Of a stretch of DNA of 7,190 nucleotides, positions 1 through 5,851 are shown piece by piece. A program made the position numbers and the translations under genes. Position 1 is the stretch's first letter, and each line of letters starts with the position of its first letter. Below the pieces are notes generated by a model that was given only the letters and a program-made list of their open reading frames with translations, was not told the origin of the DNA and made no database searches. Origin of the DNA: Alphaproteobacteria bacterium (GTDB lineage Bacteria; Pseudomonadota; Alphaproteobacteria; Micavibrionales; Micavibrionaceae); NCBI GenBank assembly GCA_023301785.1, contig JALZUF010000147.1, positions 1 through 7,190 on the forward strand. Direction: 5' to 3'.

Positions 1-36
1 TTTGATATACCTACAGGGCCATAAAATTTTTAGCTA

Positions 37-1212
37 TTATTCAAACGCCGCAAGGTCTGTCTGCGAACGTCCCAAAATAAGGGCATGGATATCATGCGTG
101 CCTTCATAAGTATTGACGGCTTCTAAATTCATCATGTGACGAATGACGTGATATTCATCTGAAATCCCATTGCCACCCAACATATCTCGACATTGGCGCG
201 CAATGTCCAATGCTTTGCCACAATTATTACGTTTCATCAAACTAATCGCTTCTGGTGCGGCGCGGTTTTCATCTTTTAATTGTCCCAACCTTAAGGCGGC
301 CGTTAAACCCAATGTAATCTCGGTTTGCATATCGGCTAATTTCTTTTGCACCAACTGATGCCCTGCGAGCGCTTTGCCGTAAACATTACGATTCAAAACA
401 TAATCCAACGTCAGGTGCCAACACGCCTCGGCGGCGCCCATTGCGCCCCATGCGATTCCATATCGCGCAGAATTTAAACACATAAAGGGTGCTTTCAAAC
501 TAGATGCTTCTGGCAGACGATTTTCTTCTGGAATGAAAACTTCATCCATCATAATGCCGCCCGTGATTGATGCACGTAAACTAAACTTACCTTCAATCTT
601 CGGTGCGCTTAAACCGTCCATACCTTTTTCAAGGAGGAACCCGCCAACTTTACCATCATCATCTTTTGCCCACACAACAAATACATCGGCAATAGGGGAG
701 TTGGTAATCCATTGCTTCGCTCCAGAAACTTTATATCCACCTTTAACAGACTTTGCGCGGGTGATCATAGTCGATGGGTCTGATCCACCATCAGGTTCAG
801 TTAAACCAAAACATCCCACCAATTCACCACTCGCCAAACCAGGCAGCCATCTCTTACGTTGTTCTTCTGATCCAAAAGTATAAATCGGATACATCACAAG
901 GCTGGATTGCACTGATAACGCACTGCGATACCCACTATCCACGGCTTCCATTTCTTTGGCGATTAAACCATAGGCCGTGTAAGAAACACCGGGACAATCA
1001 TATCCTTCAATCGTGGCACCTAATAAGCCCATGGCACCCATCTTTTTCATGATGTCGGGATCAAATTTCTCGTGACGATTTGCCTCGATAATGCCAGGTA
1101 ACAGCTCCTTTTGCGCGAAGCTCCGCGCACTTGTCGCCACCATGCGATCTTCATCGCTTAACATCTCATTGAGGAGGAGGGGATCTTTCCAGTCGAATTC
1201 TGCTCTTTTCAT
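37..1212 (-). CDS. gcdH: glutaryl-CoA dehydrogenase (acyl-CoA dehydrogenase family)
   Basis: A 391-residue FAD enzyme that oxidatively decarboxylates glutaryl-CoA to crotonyl-CoA and CO2 in lysine, tryptophan and glutarate breakdown, passing electrons to electron-transfer flavoprotein in the cytosol. Seen: the acyl-CoA dehydrogenase signature CFGLTEPDGGSDPS (134-147), QWITNSP (167-173), GFLLEKGMDGLSAPKIEGKFSLRAS (190-214), RYGIAWG (250-256), DMLGGNGISDEYHVIRH (343-359) and NTYEGTHDIHALILGR (367-382). Glu370 in the last motif is the expected catalytic base. DSGYRS (92-97) carries the arginine that glutaryl-CoA dehydrogenases use to hold the substrate carboxylate, which favours this over a generic acyl-CoA dehydrogenase. 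The length is full for the family. No Shine-Dalgarno sequence precedes the ATG; an extended -10 element ends six bases upstream, so the mRNA may be leaderless. The next gene upstream on the same strand ends 53 bases away. No partner gene of the pathway is in the window. Family very sure, substrate sure. Confidence 0.95.
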   Translation of the reverse strand: MKRAEFDWKDPLLLNEMLSDEDRMVATSARSFAQKELLPGIIEANRHEKFDPDIMKKMGAMGLLGATIEGYDCPGVSYTAYGLIAKEMEAVDSGYRSALSVQSSLVMYPIYTFGSEEQRKRWLPGLASGELVGCFGLTEPDGGSDPSTMITRAKSVKGGYKVSGAKQWITNSPIADVFVVWAKDDDGKVGGFLLEKGMDGLSAPKIEGKFSLRASITGGIMMDEVFIPEENRLPEASSLKAPFMCLNSARYGIAWGAMGAAEACWHLTLDYVLNRNVYGKALAGHQLVQKKLADMQTEITLGLTAALRLGQLKDENRAAPEAISLMKRNNCGKALDIARQCRDMLGGNGISDEYHVIRHMMNLEAVNTYEGTHDIHALILGRSQTDLAAFE

Positions 1213-1218
1213 GACAAT

Positions 1219-1227
1219 ATATTATCA
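1219..1227 (-). promoter_or_regulatory. candidate extended -10 promoter of gcdH (leaderless)
   Basis: Read on the minus strand, TGATAATAT is a TGn extended -10 with a TAATAT box (1219-1224). It is followed by six bases (ATTGTC) and then the gcdH ATG, so transcription would begin at or next to the start codon. No convincing -35 lies 16-18 bases upstream, which extended -10 promoters can tolerate. The stretch is AT-rich, so chance occurrence is possible. Confidence 0.4.
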
Positions 1228-1265
1228 CGAAAAAGTTGAAAAATCATGAATTTATATAGCGATTA

Positions 1266-1691
1266 TTAATGGAGTGGACGAACCACTGAATTTTGAGGCC
1301 TTCTTTCAATAGGAAGTGTTGCCTGTTGTGCATACCCTTCGGCTACAGCTTGCTCAGTCTTGCCAGTCGCACCAAGTTGATCACTATATTTCGCCACAAA
1401 GATTCTTGCAGCGTCTGTTAGTTCTCTGAACTGACCGCCTGATGGTTCCGATATTAATGTTGTATTGTTAAGTGTAACGTAGGCTTGGCCTTCTCTTGCT
1501 ATATAAACAGGATCAGTGTCGTCAGGTATTTCCGTATATGCATCGGCGTGAATGGTTTTAAGGAAACCCTTGTCGTTTAATCCACTTAAAATGTAAGTGT
1601 CTCTTGGTGGTTCACCTTTTTCTAGTGCACGTTCGTAAAGACCAATATTATTTGGATCAATGAGAGCTACTATACGTTTACCTTTTGACAT
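1266..1691 (-). CDS. hypothetical protein, 141 aa, function unknown
   Basis: I do not recognise this family. The protein is soluble-looking, with no signal peptide or membrane segment. It begins with a basic stretch (MSKGKR), then IVALIDPNNIGLYERALEKGEPP, and a middle part rich in Thr, Asp and short hydrophobic stretches (about 45-80) that looks like beta structure. A helix-like segment follows (LTDAARIFVAKYSDQL, about 91-106), and the tail is rich in Gln, Ala, Pro and Arg. Support for a real gene: an AGGG Shine-Dalgarno sequence (1701-1704) nine bases before the ATG, and a near-consensus sigma-70 promoter upstream of that. It runs in the same direction as gcdH and ends 53 bases before that gene's start, but nothing links the two functionally. 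Its GC content appears moderate, unlike the AT-rich promoter region. The start codon is well supported; the role is unknown. Confidence 0.75.
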   Translation of the reverse strand: MSKGKRIVALIDPNNIGLYERALEKGEPPRDTYILSGLNDKGFLKTIHADAYTEIPDDTDPVYIAREGQAYVTLNNTTLISEPSGGQFRELTDAARIFVAKYSDQLGATGKTEQAVAEGYAQQATLPIERRPQNSVVRPLH

Positions 1692-1721
1692 GAATGTTTT
1701 CCCTAAATCATTTACAAATAC

Positions 1722-1750
1722 AATATAATATGTAAATTAATATTTGTCAA
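1722..1750 (-). promoter_or_regulatory. sigma-70 promoter of the 141-aa hypothetical gene
   Basis: On the minus strand there is a perfect TTGACA -35 box (1745-1750), a 17-base spacer, and a TATATT -10 box (1722-1727, five of six consensus bases). The predicted start of transcription is near 1715, giving a leader of about 24 bases that contains the AGGG ribosome-binding site. It is the best promoter match in the window and suggests strong or constitutive expression of an otherwise unknown gene. Confidence 0.7.
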
Positions 1751-1787
1751 TTATTATAAAAATATATTCTTTTTATGATTTTTACGC

Positions 1788-1793
1788 TAGATA
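1788..1793 (+). promoter_or_regulatory. possible -10 box of the DUF6898-like gene (leaderless)
   Basis: TAGATA, within GCTAGATA (1786-1793), resembles the alphaproteobacterial housekeeping -10 form GCTANAWC. It ends six bases before the ATG at 1800, the same distance as the -10-like boxes of rpiB and gcdH. No good -35 is visible at the right distance, and no Shine-Dalgarno sequence precedes the ATG. This is a weak call based on spacing and one motif. Confidence 0.25.
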
Positions 1794-1799
1794 TGTCGT

Positions 1800-2006
1800 A
1801 TGCAAATTCCAGATTCCCTTAGTCGACGCGAAATTATCATCGAATTCTTCCCTGTGGGGCAATTGGTGAAGGTGACGGCTATGGATACGGCAACACTGAC
1901 CGAAATCTCAATCCAAGGGCCAAAATCCGCTGGGGAGGACACACTTAAGCGTAATGCGCTGAAACGCTTGGAATATGTCCTCAAGAAAAAAGCCATAATT
2001 CAATAA
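1800..2006 (+). CDS. small DUF6898-like protein, 68 aa
   Basis: A short cytosolic protein whose core (residues 10-65: REIIIEFFPVGQLVKVTAMD, then TEISIQGP, then a helix with LKRNALKRLEYVLKKK) resembles, from memory, the small alphaproteobacterial DUF6898 family. The pattern REhhhEFxxVGxxVKVTAhDxxTxTEhSIxGP followed by a basic helix suggests two or three beta strands and one helix. The molecular function is not known, so none is given. It lies 40 bases upstream of rpiB, on the same strand, and the pairing with rpiB-glyA supports a real gene. The ATG at 1800 has no Shine-Dalgarno sequence. An overlapping minus-strand reading frame is its antisense shadow. Family assignment is from recalled pattern and should be treated as probable. 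Confidence 0.75.
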   Translation: MQIPDSLSRREIIIEFFPVGQLVKVTAMDTATLTEISIQGPKSAGEDTLKRNALKRLEYVLKKKAIIQ

Positions 2007-2016
2007 TTTTATTGAA
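1999..2016. repeat. 8-bp inverted repeat at the end of the DUF6898-like gene
   Basis: TTCAATAA (1999-2006) and TTATTGAA (2009-2016) form a perfect inverted repeat with a two-base centre. The left arm includes the TAA stop of the small gene, and the right arm overlaps the -35 box of the predicted rpiB promoter. The AT-only stem is too weak for a normal intrinsic terminator. It could be a protein-binding site over the rpiB promoter, or chance in an AT-rich spot. Confidence 0.35.
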
Positions 2017-2040
2017 ATTCAAGGCATACCGCCCTATAAA
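2012..2040 (+). promoter_or_regulatory. sigma-70 promoter of rpiB (leaderless transcript predicted)
   Basis: TTGAAA (2012-2017), a 17-base spacer and TATAAA (2035-2040) match the -35 and -10 consensus well. The usual start of transcription about seven bases after the -10 box falls on the rpiB ATG at 2047. No Shine-Dalgarno sequence is present between the -10 box and the ATG, consistent with a leaderless mRNA. It probably drives rpiB, glyA and the genes behind them. Confidence 0.6.
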
Positions 2041-2046
2041 ACCCTT

Positions 2047-2472
2047 ATGAAACCTACAGTTGCAATCGCTAGTGATCATGGCGGATATGATCTAAAAGAA
2101 TTTCTTAAAGACAGTTTTAAGATTAATTGGATTGATCTAGGCACAAATAGTGACAAAAAATCTGTCGATTACCCCGAATTTGGGTATGCCGTCGCTGGCG
2201 CTGTTGCCGAAGGCGAGGCTGAATTCGGCATTGCCATTTGCGGAACAGGTATCGGAATAGGTATCGCCGCCAACAGAAATCCTAAAATTCGCGCCGCAAT
2301 GTGTACCGATGTAACGATGGCACGCCTGACACGCGAACATAATGACGCAAACGTGCTTTGTCTGGGGCAACGCCTTATCGGCACAGAAGTTGCGCTGGAT
2401 ATTGTTAAAACATTTTTAGAAACAGAATTCGAGGGTGGCCGTCACCAAAACCGTATCGATAAACTAAGCTAA
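2047..2472 (+). CDS. rpiB: ribose-5-phosphate isomerase B
   Basis: A 141-residue RpiB/LacAB-family isomerase that interconverts ribose 5-phosphate and ribulose 5-phosphate in the pentose phosphate pathway. Seen: SDHGG (9-13) for phosphate binding, DYPEFG (41-46), and CGTGIGIGIAANR (65-77), where Cys65 is the expected catalytic base and the glycine-rich loop stabilises the enediolate. HNDANVL (98-104) and GRHQNRI (131-137) follow, the latter holding the phosphate-binding basic residues. The length is typical of the family. It is first in a same-strand run with glyA, whose start lies 27 bases after its stop. Its product ribulose 5-phosphate is also a riboflavin precursor, which fits the rib genes downstream. 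The ATG has no Shine-Dalgarno sequence, and a promoter places the transcription start on it. Confidence 0.95.
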   Translation: MKPTVAIASDHGGYDLKEFLKDSFKINWIDLGTNSDKKSVDYPEFGYAVAGAVAEGEAEFGIAICGTGIGIGIAANRNPKIRAAMCTDVTMARLTREHNDANVLCLGQRLIGTEVALDIVKTFLETEFEGGRHQNRIDKLS

Positions 2473-2483
2473 TTGAATAAATC

Positions 2484-2491
2484 AAAAGGAA
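2484..2491 (+). promoter_or_regulatory. ribosome-binding site fixing the glyA start
   Basis: AAAAGGAA, with the AGGA core at 2487-2490, lies nine bases before the ATG at 2500. This favours that ATG over the in-frame TTG at 2473, which directly abuts the rpiB stop and has no ribosome-binding site of its own. Confidence 0.75.
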
Positions 2492-2499
2492 GCAAAATA

Positions 2500-3810
2500 A
2501 TGAGTAACGCACAAATGAAAGCAGAAGACATGACACCTGATAACTTTTTCACAGCCCCGCTAAGCGAGACAGATCCTGCAATCTTTAACGCAATCGAAGA
2601 AGAAGCGGAGCGTCAGCAATACTCAATCGAGCTTATCCCCTCTGAAAACATCGTGTCCCAAGCGGTCTTAGATACACAAGGGTCAATCTTAACAAATAAA
2701 TATGCAGAAGGCCTACCGGGTAAACGTTACTACGGTGGTTGTGAGTTCGTTGATAAAGTTGAAGTGCTTGCGATTGAACGTGTTTGCGAATTATTTGGTT
2801 CTAAATTCGCCAATGTCCAACCTCATTCAGGCTCACAAGCAAACCAAGCGGTTTACATGGCTTTGCTTGAGCCGGGTGATAAAATCCTTGGTATGCGTCT
2901 TGATCATGGTGGTCACTTAACACACGGATCACCTGTTAACCAATCAGGTAAATGGTTTGATTTCGCATCATACGGCGTATGTGACGAAAACCAAGAAATT
3001 GACTTTGATGATGTCCGTGCCAAGGCACAAGAACACAAACCAAAGATGATCGTTTGTGGTGCTTCTGCCTATTCACGTGCGATTGATTGGAGCAAGTTCC
3101 GCGAAATCGCTGACGAAGTTGGTGCTTATCTTATGGTTGATATGGCACACTATGCTGGCTTAATCGCTGGTGGTGTTTACCCATCGCCTGTAGGTATTGC
3201 CGACGTGATGACAACAACAACGCACAAAACACTTCGCGGCCCACGTGGCGGTTTGATCCTTTGGGATGATGAAAAATTCACCAAAGGTTTCAATATGGGT
3301 GTTTTCCCTGGTCTTCAAGGTGGCCCGTTGATGCACGTTATCGCGGCAAAGGCTGTGGCATTCGGTGAATGTCTTAAACCTGAATTCAAAGATTACGCGG
3401 CGCAAATCATTAAAAACTCAAAAGCATTGGCGGCGTCACTGCAAGAACGCGGTTATAAAATCGTATCTGGCGGAACAGACAGCCACGTTATGATCGTTGA
3501 TCTTCGCGGCAAATCATTCTTCGGTAAGCATGCTGAAAAATCTTTGGATCGCGCTGGTTTGACGTGTAACAAAAACACTGTGCCAGATGACCCAGAAGGC
3601 CCATTCACAACATCAGGTATCCGTATCGGAACACCGGCGATCACAACACGTGGTTTCGGTGAAGCTGAATTGGCAACTGTTGGTAATATGATTGCAGACG
3701 TCTTAGATGCCCTTGAAACAGCCGACGATAAAATGGCCGCTCAGGACATCGAAAAAACAATCGCTGCTCAAGTAAAAGAACTTTGCCAAAAGTTCCCAAT
3801 TTATAAGTAA
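2500..3810 (+). CDS. glyA: serine hydroxymethyltransferase
   Basis: A 436-residue PLP enzyme that converts serine and tetrahydrofolate to glycine and 5,10-methylene-tetrahydrofolate, the main source of one-carbon units. It acts in the cytosol, usually as a dimer. Seen: IELIPSENIVSQAV (43-56), NKYAEGLPGKRYYGGCEFVD (66-85), QPHSGSQANQAVY (107-119), LDHGGHLTHGSPVN (134-147), MVDMAHYAGLIAGG (212-225) and the PLP-lysine motif TTTTHKTLRGPRGG (238-251), in which Lys243 forms the Schiff base. GIRIGTPAITTRG (373-385) near the end carries the arginine that binds the substrate carboxylate. The length is slightly above the usual size of about 420-435. The position between rpiB and nrdR is the common alphaproteobacterial arrangement, but here an extra acetyltransferase gene starts seven bases after the stop. 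The chosen ATG has a strong Shine-Dalgarno sequence. Confidence 0.96.
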   Translation: MSNAQMKAEDMTPDNFFTAPLSETDPAIFNAIEEEAERQQYSIELIPSENIVSQAVLDTQGSILTNKYAEGLPGKRYYGGCEFVDKVEVLAIERVCELFGSKFANVQPHSGSQANQAVYMALLEPGDKILGMRLDHGGHLTHGSPVNQSGKWFDFASYGVCDENQEIDFDDVRAKAQEHKPKMIVCGASAYSRAIDWSKFREIADEVGAYLMVDMAHYAGLIAGGVYPSPVGIADVMTTTTHKTLRGPRGGLILWDDEKFTKGFNMGVFPGLQGGPLMHVIAAKAVAFGECLKPEFKDYAAQIIKNSKALAASLQERGYKIVSGGTDSHVMIVDLRGKSFFGKHAEKSLDRAGLTCNKNTVPDDPEGPFTTSGIRIGTPAITTRGFGEAELATVGNMIADVLDALETADDKMAAQDIEKTIAAQVKELCQKFPIYK

Positions 3811-3817
3811 GAAAAAC

Positions 3818-4297
3818 TTGATAAAATCTGATTTAGAAATATCGCAATATTTGGATAAAGATTCTGATGAAGTCTGGAAATTGCACTTACATATAGTTCA
3901 AAATCATAAGGGCTTTTTGAGCAACTTAGATTTTTATGAAGACGTTAAAAACATAAAAAAGTTTTACCATTCTTTTTTCCTTCTTAAAAAAGAGGATAAG
4001 GTTATAGGGATGGTTGGTTTAAAGGATAATGGTCATAAAGAATTTGAAATAAAACGACTACAAGTACACTCTGATTTTCAAGGACAAGGTTTAGGGAAAA
4101 TTCTTTTTAACAAAATACTTGATTGTGCTCTCCAAAATAATGCTAAAAGACTTATATTAGATTTTGATAATAATAATGAATATCTTTATGGTTTTTACAA
4201 ATCATTTGGTTTTGAAAAATTTAACGAAGGCAAAGATTTTTTTGGTCCAGATAACGAAGAGTTTGATATGATTTATATGGAGAAAACAAATTTATGA
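3818..4297 (+). CDS. GNAT-family N-acetyltransferase
   Basis: A 159-residue acetyl-CoA-dependent N-acetyltransferase of unknown substrate. Seen: the beta strands of the GNAT fold with KVIGMVGLKD (61-70), IKRLQVHSDFQGQGLGKILFNKIL (78-101) containing the acetyl-CoA pyrophosphate loop QGQGLG (88-93), a strand RLILDFD (111-117), and the late motif YLYGFYKSFGFEKF (122-135). It starts with TTG seven bases after the glyA stop; no ATG lies near the N-terminus and the Shine-Dalgarno sequence is weak, so translational coupling to glyA is likely. Its stop overlaps the nrdR start as ATGA. Base composition differs sharply from its neighbours: three 60-base lines counted inside it (3841, 3901, 4141) total 45 G or C of 180, about 25%, against 26 of 60 in a glyA line (3241). 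Codon use is correspondingly A/T-heavy and Lys/Asn-rich. Together with its place inside a conserved operon, this suggests recent acquisition. Confidence 0.88.
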   Translation: MIKSDLEISQYLDKDSDEVWKLHLHIVQNHKGFLSNLDFYEDVKNIKKFYHSFFLLKKEDKVIGMVGLKDNGHKEFEIKRLQVHSDFQGQGLGKILFNKILDCALQNNAKRLILDFDNNNEYLYGFYKSFGFEKFNEGKDFFGPDNEEFDMIYMEKTNL

Positions 4298-4797
4298 GAT
4301 GCCCATTTTGCCAGAGTGAAGATTCACAAGTCAAAGACTCTCGTCCGACGGAGGATAGCGCGTCTATCCGTCGCCGTCGTGCTTGTCCTGACTGTGGTGG
4401 GCGTTTTACAACATTTGAACGTATTCAATTACGTGATATGTCCGTTGTGAAATCAGATGGCAAGATACAACCTTTTGATCGTGAAAAAGTTATCCGCTCT
4501 ATGAAGGTGGCATTACAAAAACGTCCCGTAACGATTGACGTTATTGAGAAAGCCACAAACGGCATCGTCCGCCAACTGGAAAGCTCAGGCGACAGCGAAT
4601 TTTCTGCCGCGCATATTGGTGACTTGGTGATGAAAGCACTCATTAGTCTTGATCTGGTTGGCTACATCCGTTTCGTATCTGTCTATAAAGACTTCCGTGA
4701 TCCTGAGGATTTCAAAGCCTTTTTGGATGAAGTGCAAGCGCTTCAGGCCGAGACAAAACCAAAGCCTAAAAAAGTAAAACTCAAAGCCGCTTCATAA
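4294..4797 (+). CDS. nrdR: transcriptional repressor NrdR
   Basis: A 167-residue zinc-ribbon plus ATP-cone regulator that represses ribonucleotide reductase genes when (d)ATP is bound. Seen: a zinc ribbon with Cys3 and Cys6 (MRCPFC) and Cys31 and Cys34 (CPDCGGRF), separated by DSRPTEDSASIRRRRACP, the family signature whose arginines contact DNA. The ATP-cone spans about 49-139 (VVKSDGKIQPFDREKVIRSM to YKDFRDPEDF). A lysine/proline-rich tail (KPKPKKVKLKAAS) makes it a little longer than the usual 150-160. GGAG at 4279-4282, inside the end of the acetyltransferase gene, is its likely Shine-Dalgarno sequence, and its ATG overlaps that gene's TGA by four bases. The position next to ribD is typical in many bacteria. 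No NrdR box was identified in the window, so its targets lie elsewhere. Confidence 0.95.
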   Translation: MRCPFCQSEDSQVKDSRPTEDSASIRRRRACPDCGGRFTTFERIQLRDMSVVKSDGKIQPFDREKVIRSMKVALQKRPVTIDVIEKATNGIVRQLESSGDSEFSAAHIGDLVMKALISLDLVGYIRFVSVYKDFRDPEDFKAFLDEVQALQAETKPKPKKVKLKAAS

Positions 4798-4807
4798 ATA
4801 AGTAAGA

Positions 4808-4842
4808 GCCGTCATTGCGAGGAATAGAGTGACGAAGCAATC
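4808..4842 (+). repeat. dispersed palindromic repeat unit (GTCATTGCGAGG type)
   Basis: The unit begins CCGTCATTGCGAGG and ends TGACGAAGCAATCT. It holds two interleaved inverted pairs: CGTCA (4810-4814) with TGACG (4830-4834), and ATTGC (4814-4818) with GCAAT (4837-4841), in A-B-A'-B' order. I recall closely similar intergenic units as high-copy repeats in many bacterial genomes, including AT-rich alphaproteobacteria; copy number here cannot be judged from one window. It fills almost the whole nrdR-ribD gap and runs into the ribD reading frame, supplying GAGG (4819-4822) as a ribosome-binding site and the GTG (4829-4831) start. Confidence 0.7.
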
Positions 4843-5842
4843 TAAACATACAACCTACATGAAATCTGCGCTTAATATTGCGCGGCATGGCTTGGGTCGT
4901 ACATCGCCTAACCCAACCGTCGGGTGCGTTATCGTCAAAGACAACCATGTTGTTGGCCGCGCGCGCACCGCTGATGAAGGGCGTCCACACGCAGAAACCA
5001 TTGCCCTTGCAATGGCAGGTGATAAAGCAAAGGGCGCAACCGCCTACGTTACGCTAGAGCCTTGTTCCCACGAGGGCAAAACGCCGCCGTGCACCAACGC
5101 TCTGATTAACGCAGGCATCAAAAAAGTTTATATCGCCCTACAAGATATTGATAGCCGCGTCAGCGGACAGGGCATTGAAATGTTAAAAGCCGCAGGCATA
5201 GAAGTAGAAGTTGGTTTGTTAGAAAAAGAAGCTTACCAAATAAATAAAGGTTTTTTTCTACGCCATTCTCACAACCGTCCGTTTATCTCTTTAAAAACGG
5301 CAACCACATCCAATGGAAAAATCGCCAAAGCTGATGGTAATTCAAAATGGATAACAGGTGATCTTGCCCGCCGTCGCGCGCATCTTATTCGCGCGCAGCA
5401 TGACGCGATTGCCGTGGGTGTGAACACCGTTTTGATTGATGACCCAACGCTAACCACGCGCCTTGATGGTATAAAACATCGCGCAAAAATAATTGTGTTT
5501 GATCGTAATAATCGCCTAAGCGGGAAAGAGAATATTTTCAAACACGATCCCTTGATTGTTACTGAGCCTGATTTAAATGCCGCCATGAAACATATATCCA
5601 CCCTTAGTATAACACGTCTTATGGTAGAAGGTGGCGCAGGGTTAATCTCTGCATTCTTAAAAGAAGATCTATACGATCAACTCTATTGGTTCAAGGCACC
5701 ACAGAAGACGTTTGATGATGACGGTCTTGATGCCATCTCCCATTTTGATATCAACGATATCGAAAAGAATACACGCCTTAAACACACGCAAAATTTATCA
5801 CTCAATGAAGATGTGTTAGACATCTATCAAACCATGGAATAA
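4829..5842 (+). CDS. ribD: bifunctional riboflavin deaminase/reductase RibD
   Basis: A 337-residue fused enzyme catalysing steps two and three of riboflavin synthesis: deamination of the pyrimidine ring, then NADPH reduction of the ribosyl side chain. N-terminal deaminase domain (about 9-150): NPTVGCVIVKD (28-38), PHAE (53-56, zinc ligand His54 and catalytic Glu56) and TLEPCSHEGKTPPC (75-88, zinc ligands Cys79 and Cys88). C-terminal reductase domain (about 151-337): NSKWITG (171-177), AVGVNTVLIDDPTLTTR (195-211), MVEGGAGL (265-272) and YWFKAP (286-291). It is at the short end of the family; the usual SLDG before the KWIT motif reads TSNG (160-163). The GTG start at 4829 has GAGG six bases upstream and keeps the Tyr-Met before the first helix, as in other RibD proteins. 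The ATG at 4859 lacks a ribosome-binding site. Residues 1-5 would come from the repeat. ribE follows nine bases after the stop. Confidence 0.93.
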   Translation: MTKQSKHTTYMKSALNIARHGLGRTSPNPTVGCVIVKDNHVVGRARTADEGRPHAETIALAMAGDKAKGATAYVTLEPCSHEGKTPPCTNALINAGIKKVYIALQDIDSRVSGQGIEMLKAAGIEVEVGLLEKEAYQINKGFFLRHSHNRPFISLKTATTSNGKIAKADGNSKWITGDLARRRAHLIRAQHDAIAVGVNTVLIDDPTLTTRLDGIKHRAKIIVFDRNNRLSGKENIFKHDPLIVTEPDLNAAMKHISTLSITRLMVEGGAGLISAFLKEDLYDQLYWFKAPQKTFDDDGLDAISHFDINDIEKNTRLKHTQNLSLNEDVLDIYQTME

Positions 5843-5851
5843 GCTCACAAT

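Noticed and set aside
1..36. Possible terminator downstream of gcdH
   Set aside because: On the minus strand the sequence after the stop has only an AAAATTTT palindrome and no stem followed by a T-run.
533..1052. Plus-strand reading frames opposite gcdH
   Set aside because: They are antisense shadows of a clearly functional enzyme gene, with no recognisable motifs.
2137..2384. Minus-strand reading frames opposite rpiB, and similar ones opposite glyA, nrdR and ribD
   Set aside because: They overlap conserved genes completely, lack ribosome-binding sites and encode low-complexity, Cys/Arg-rich sequence typical of antisense frames.
2473..2499. TTG start for glyA directly abutting the rpiB stop, adding nine residues
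   Set aside because: The ATG at 2500 has a strong AAGGA sequence nine bases upstream; the TTG has none, and its extension would consist of the ribosome-binding site region itself.
5069..5080. A 12-base stretch of ribD (CACGAGGGCAAA) recurs at 6639-6650 in the ribH leader, suggesting a duplicated fragment or base-pairing regulation
   Set aside because: The match does not extend on either side, and about one 12-base coincidence is expected in a window this size.
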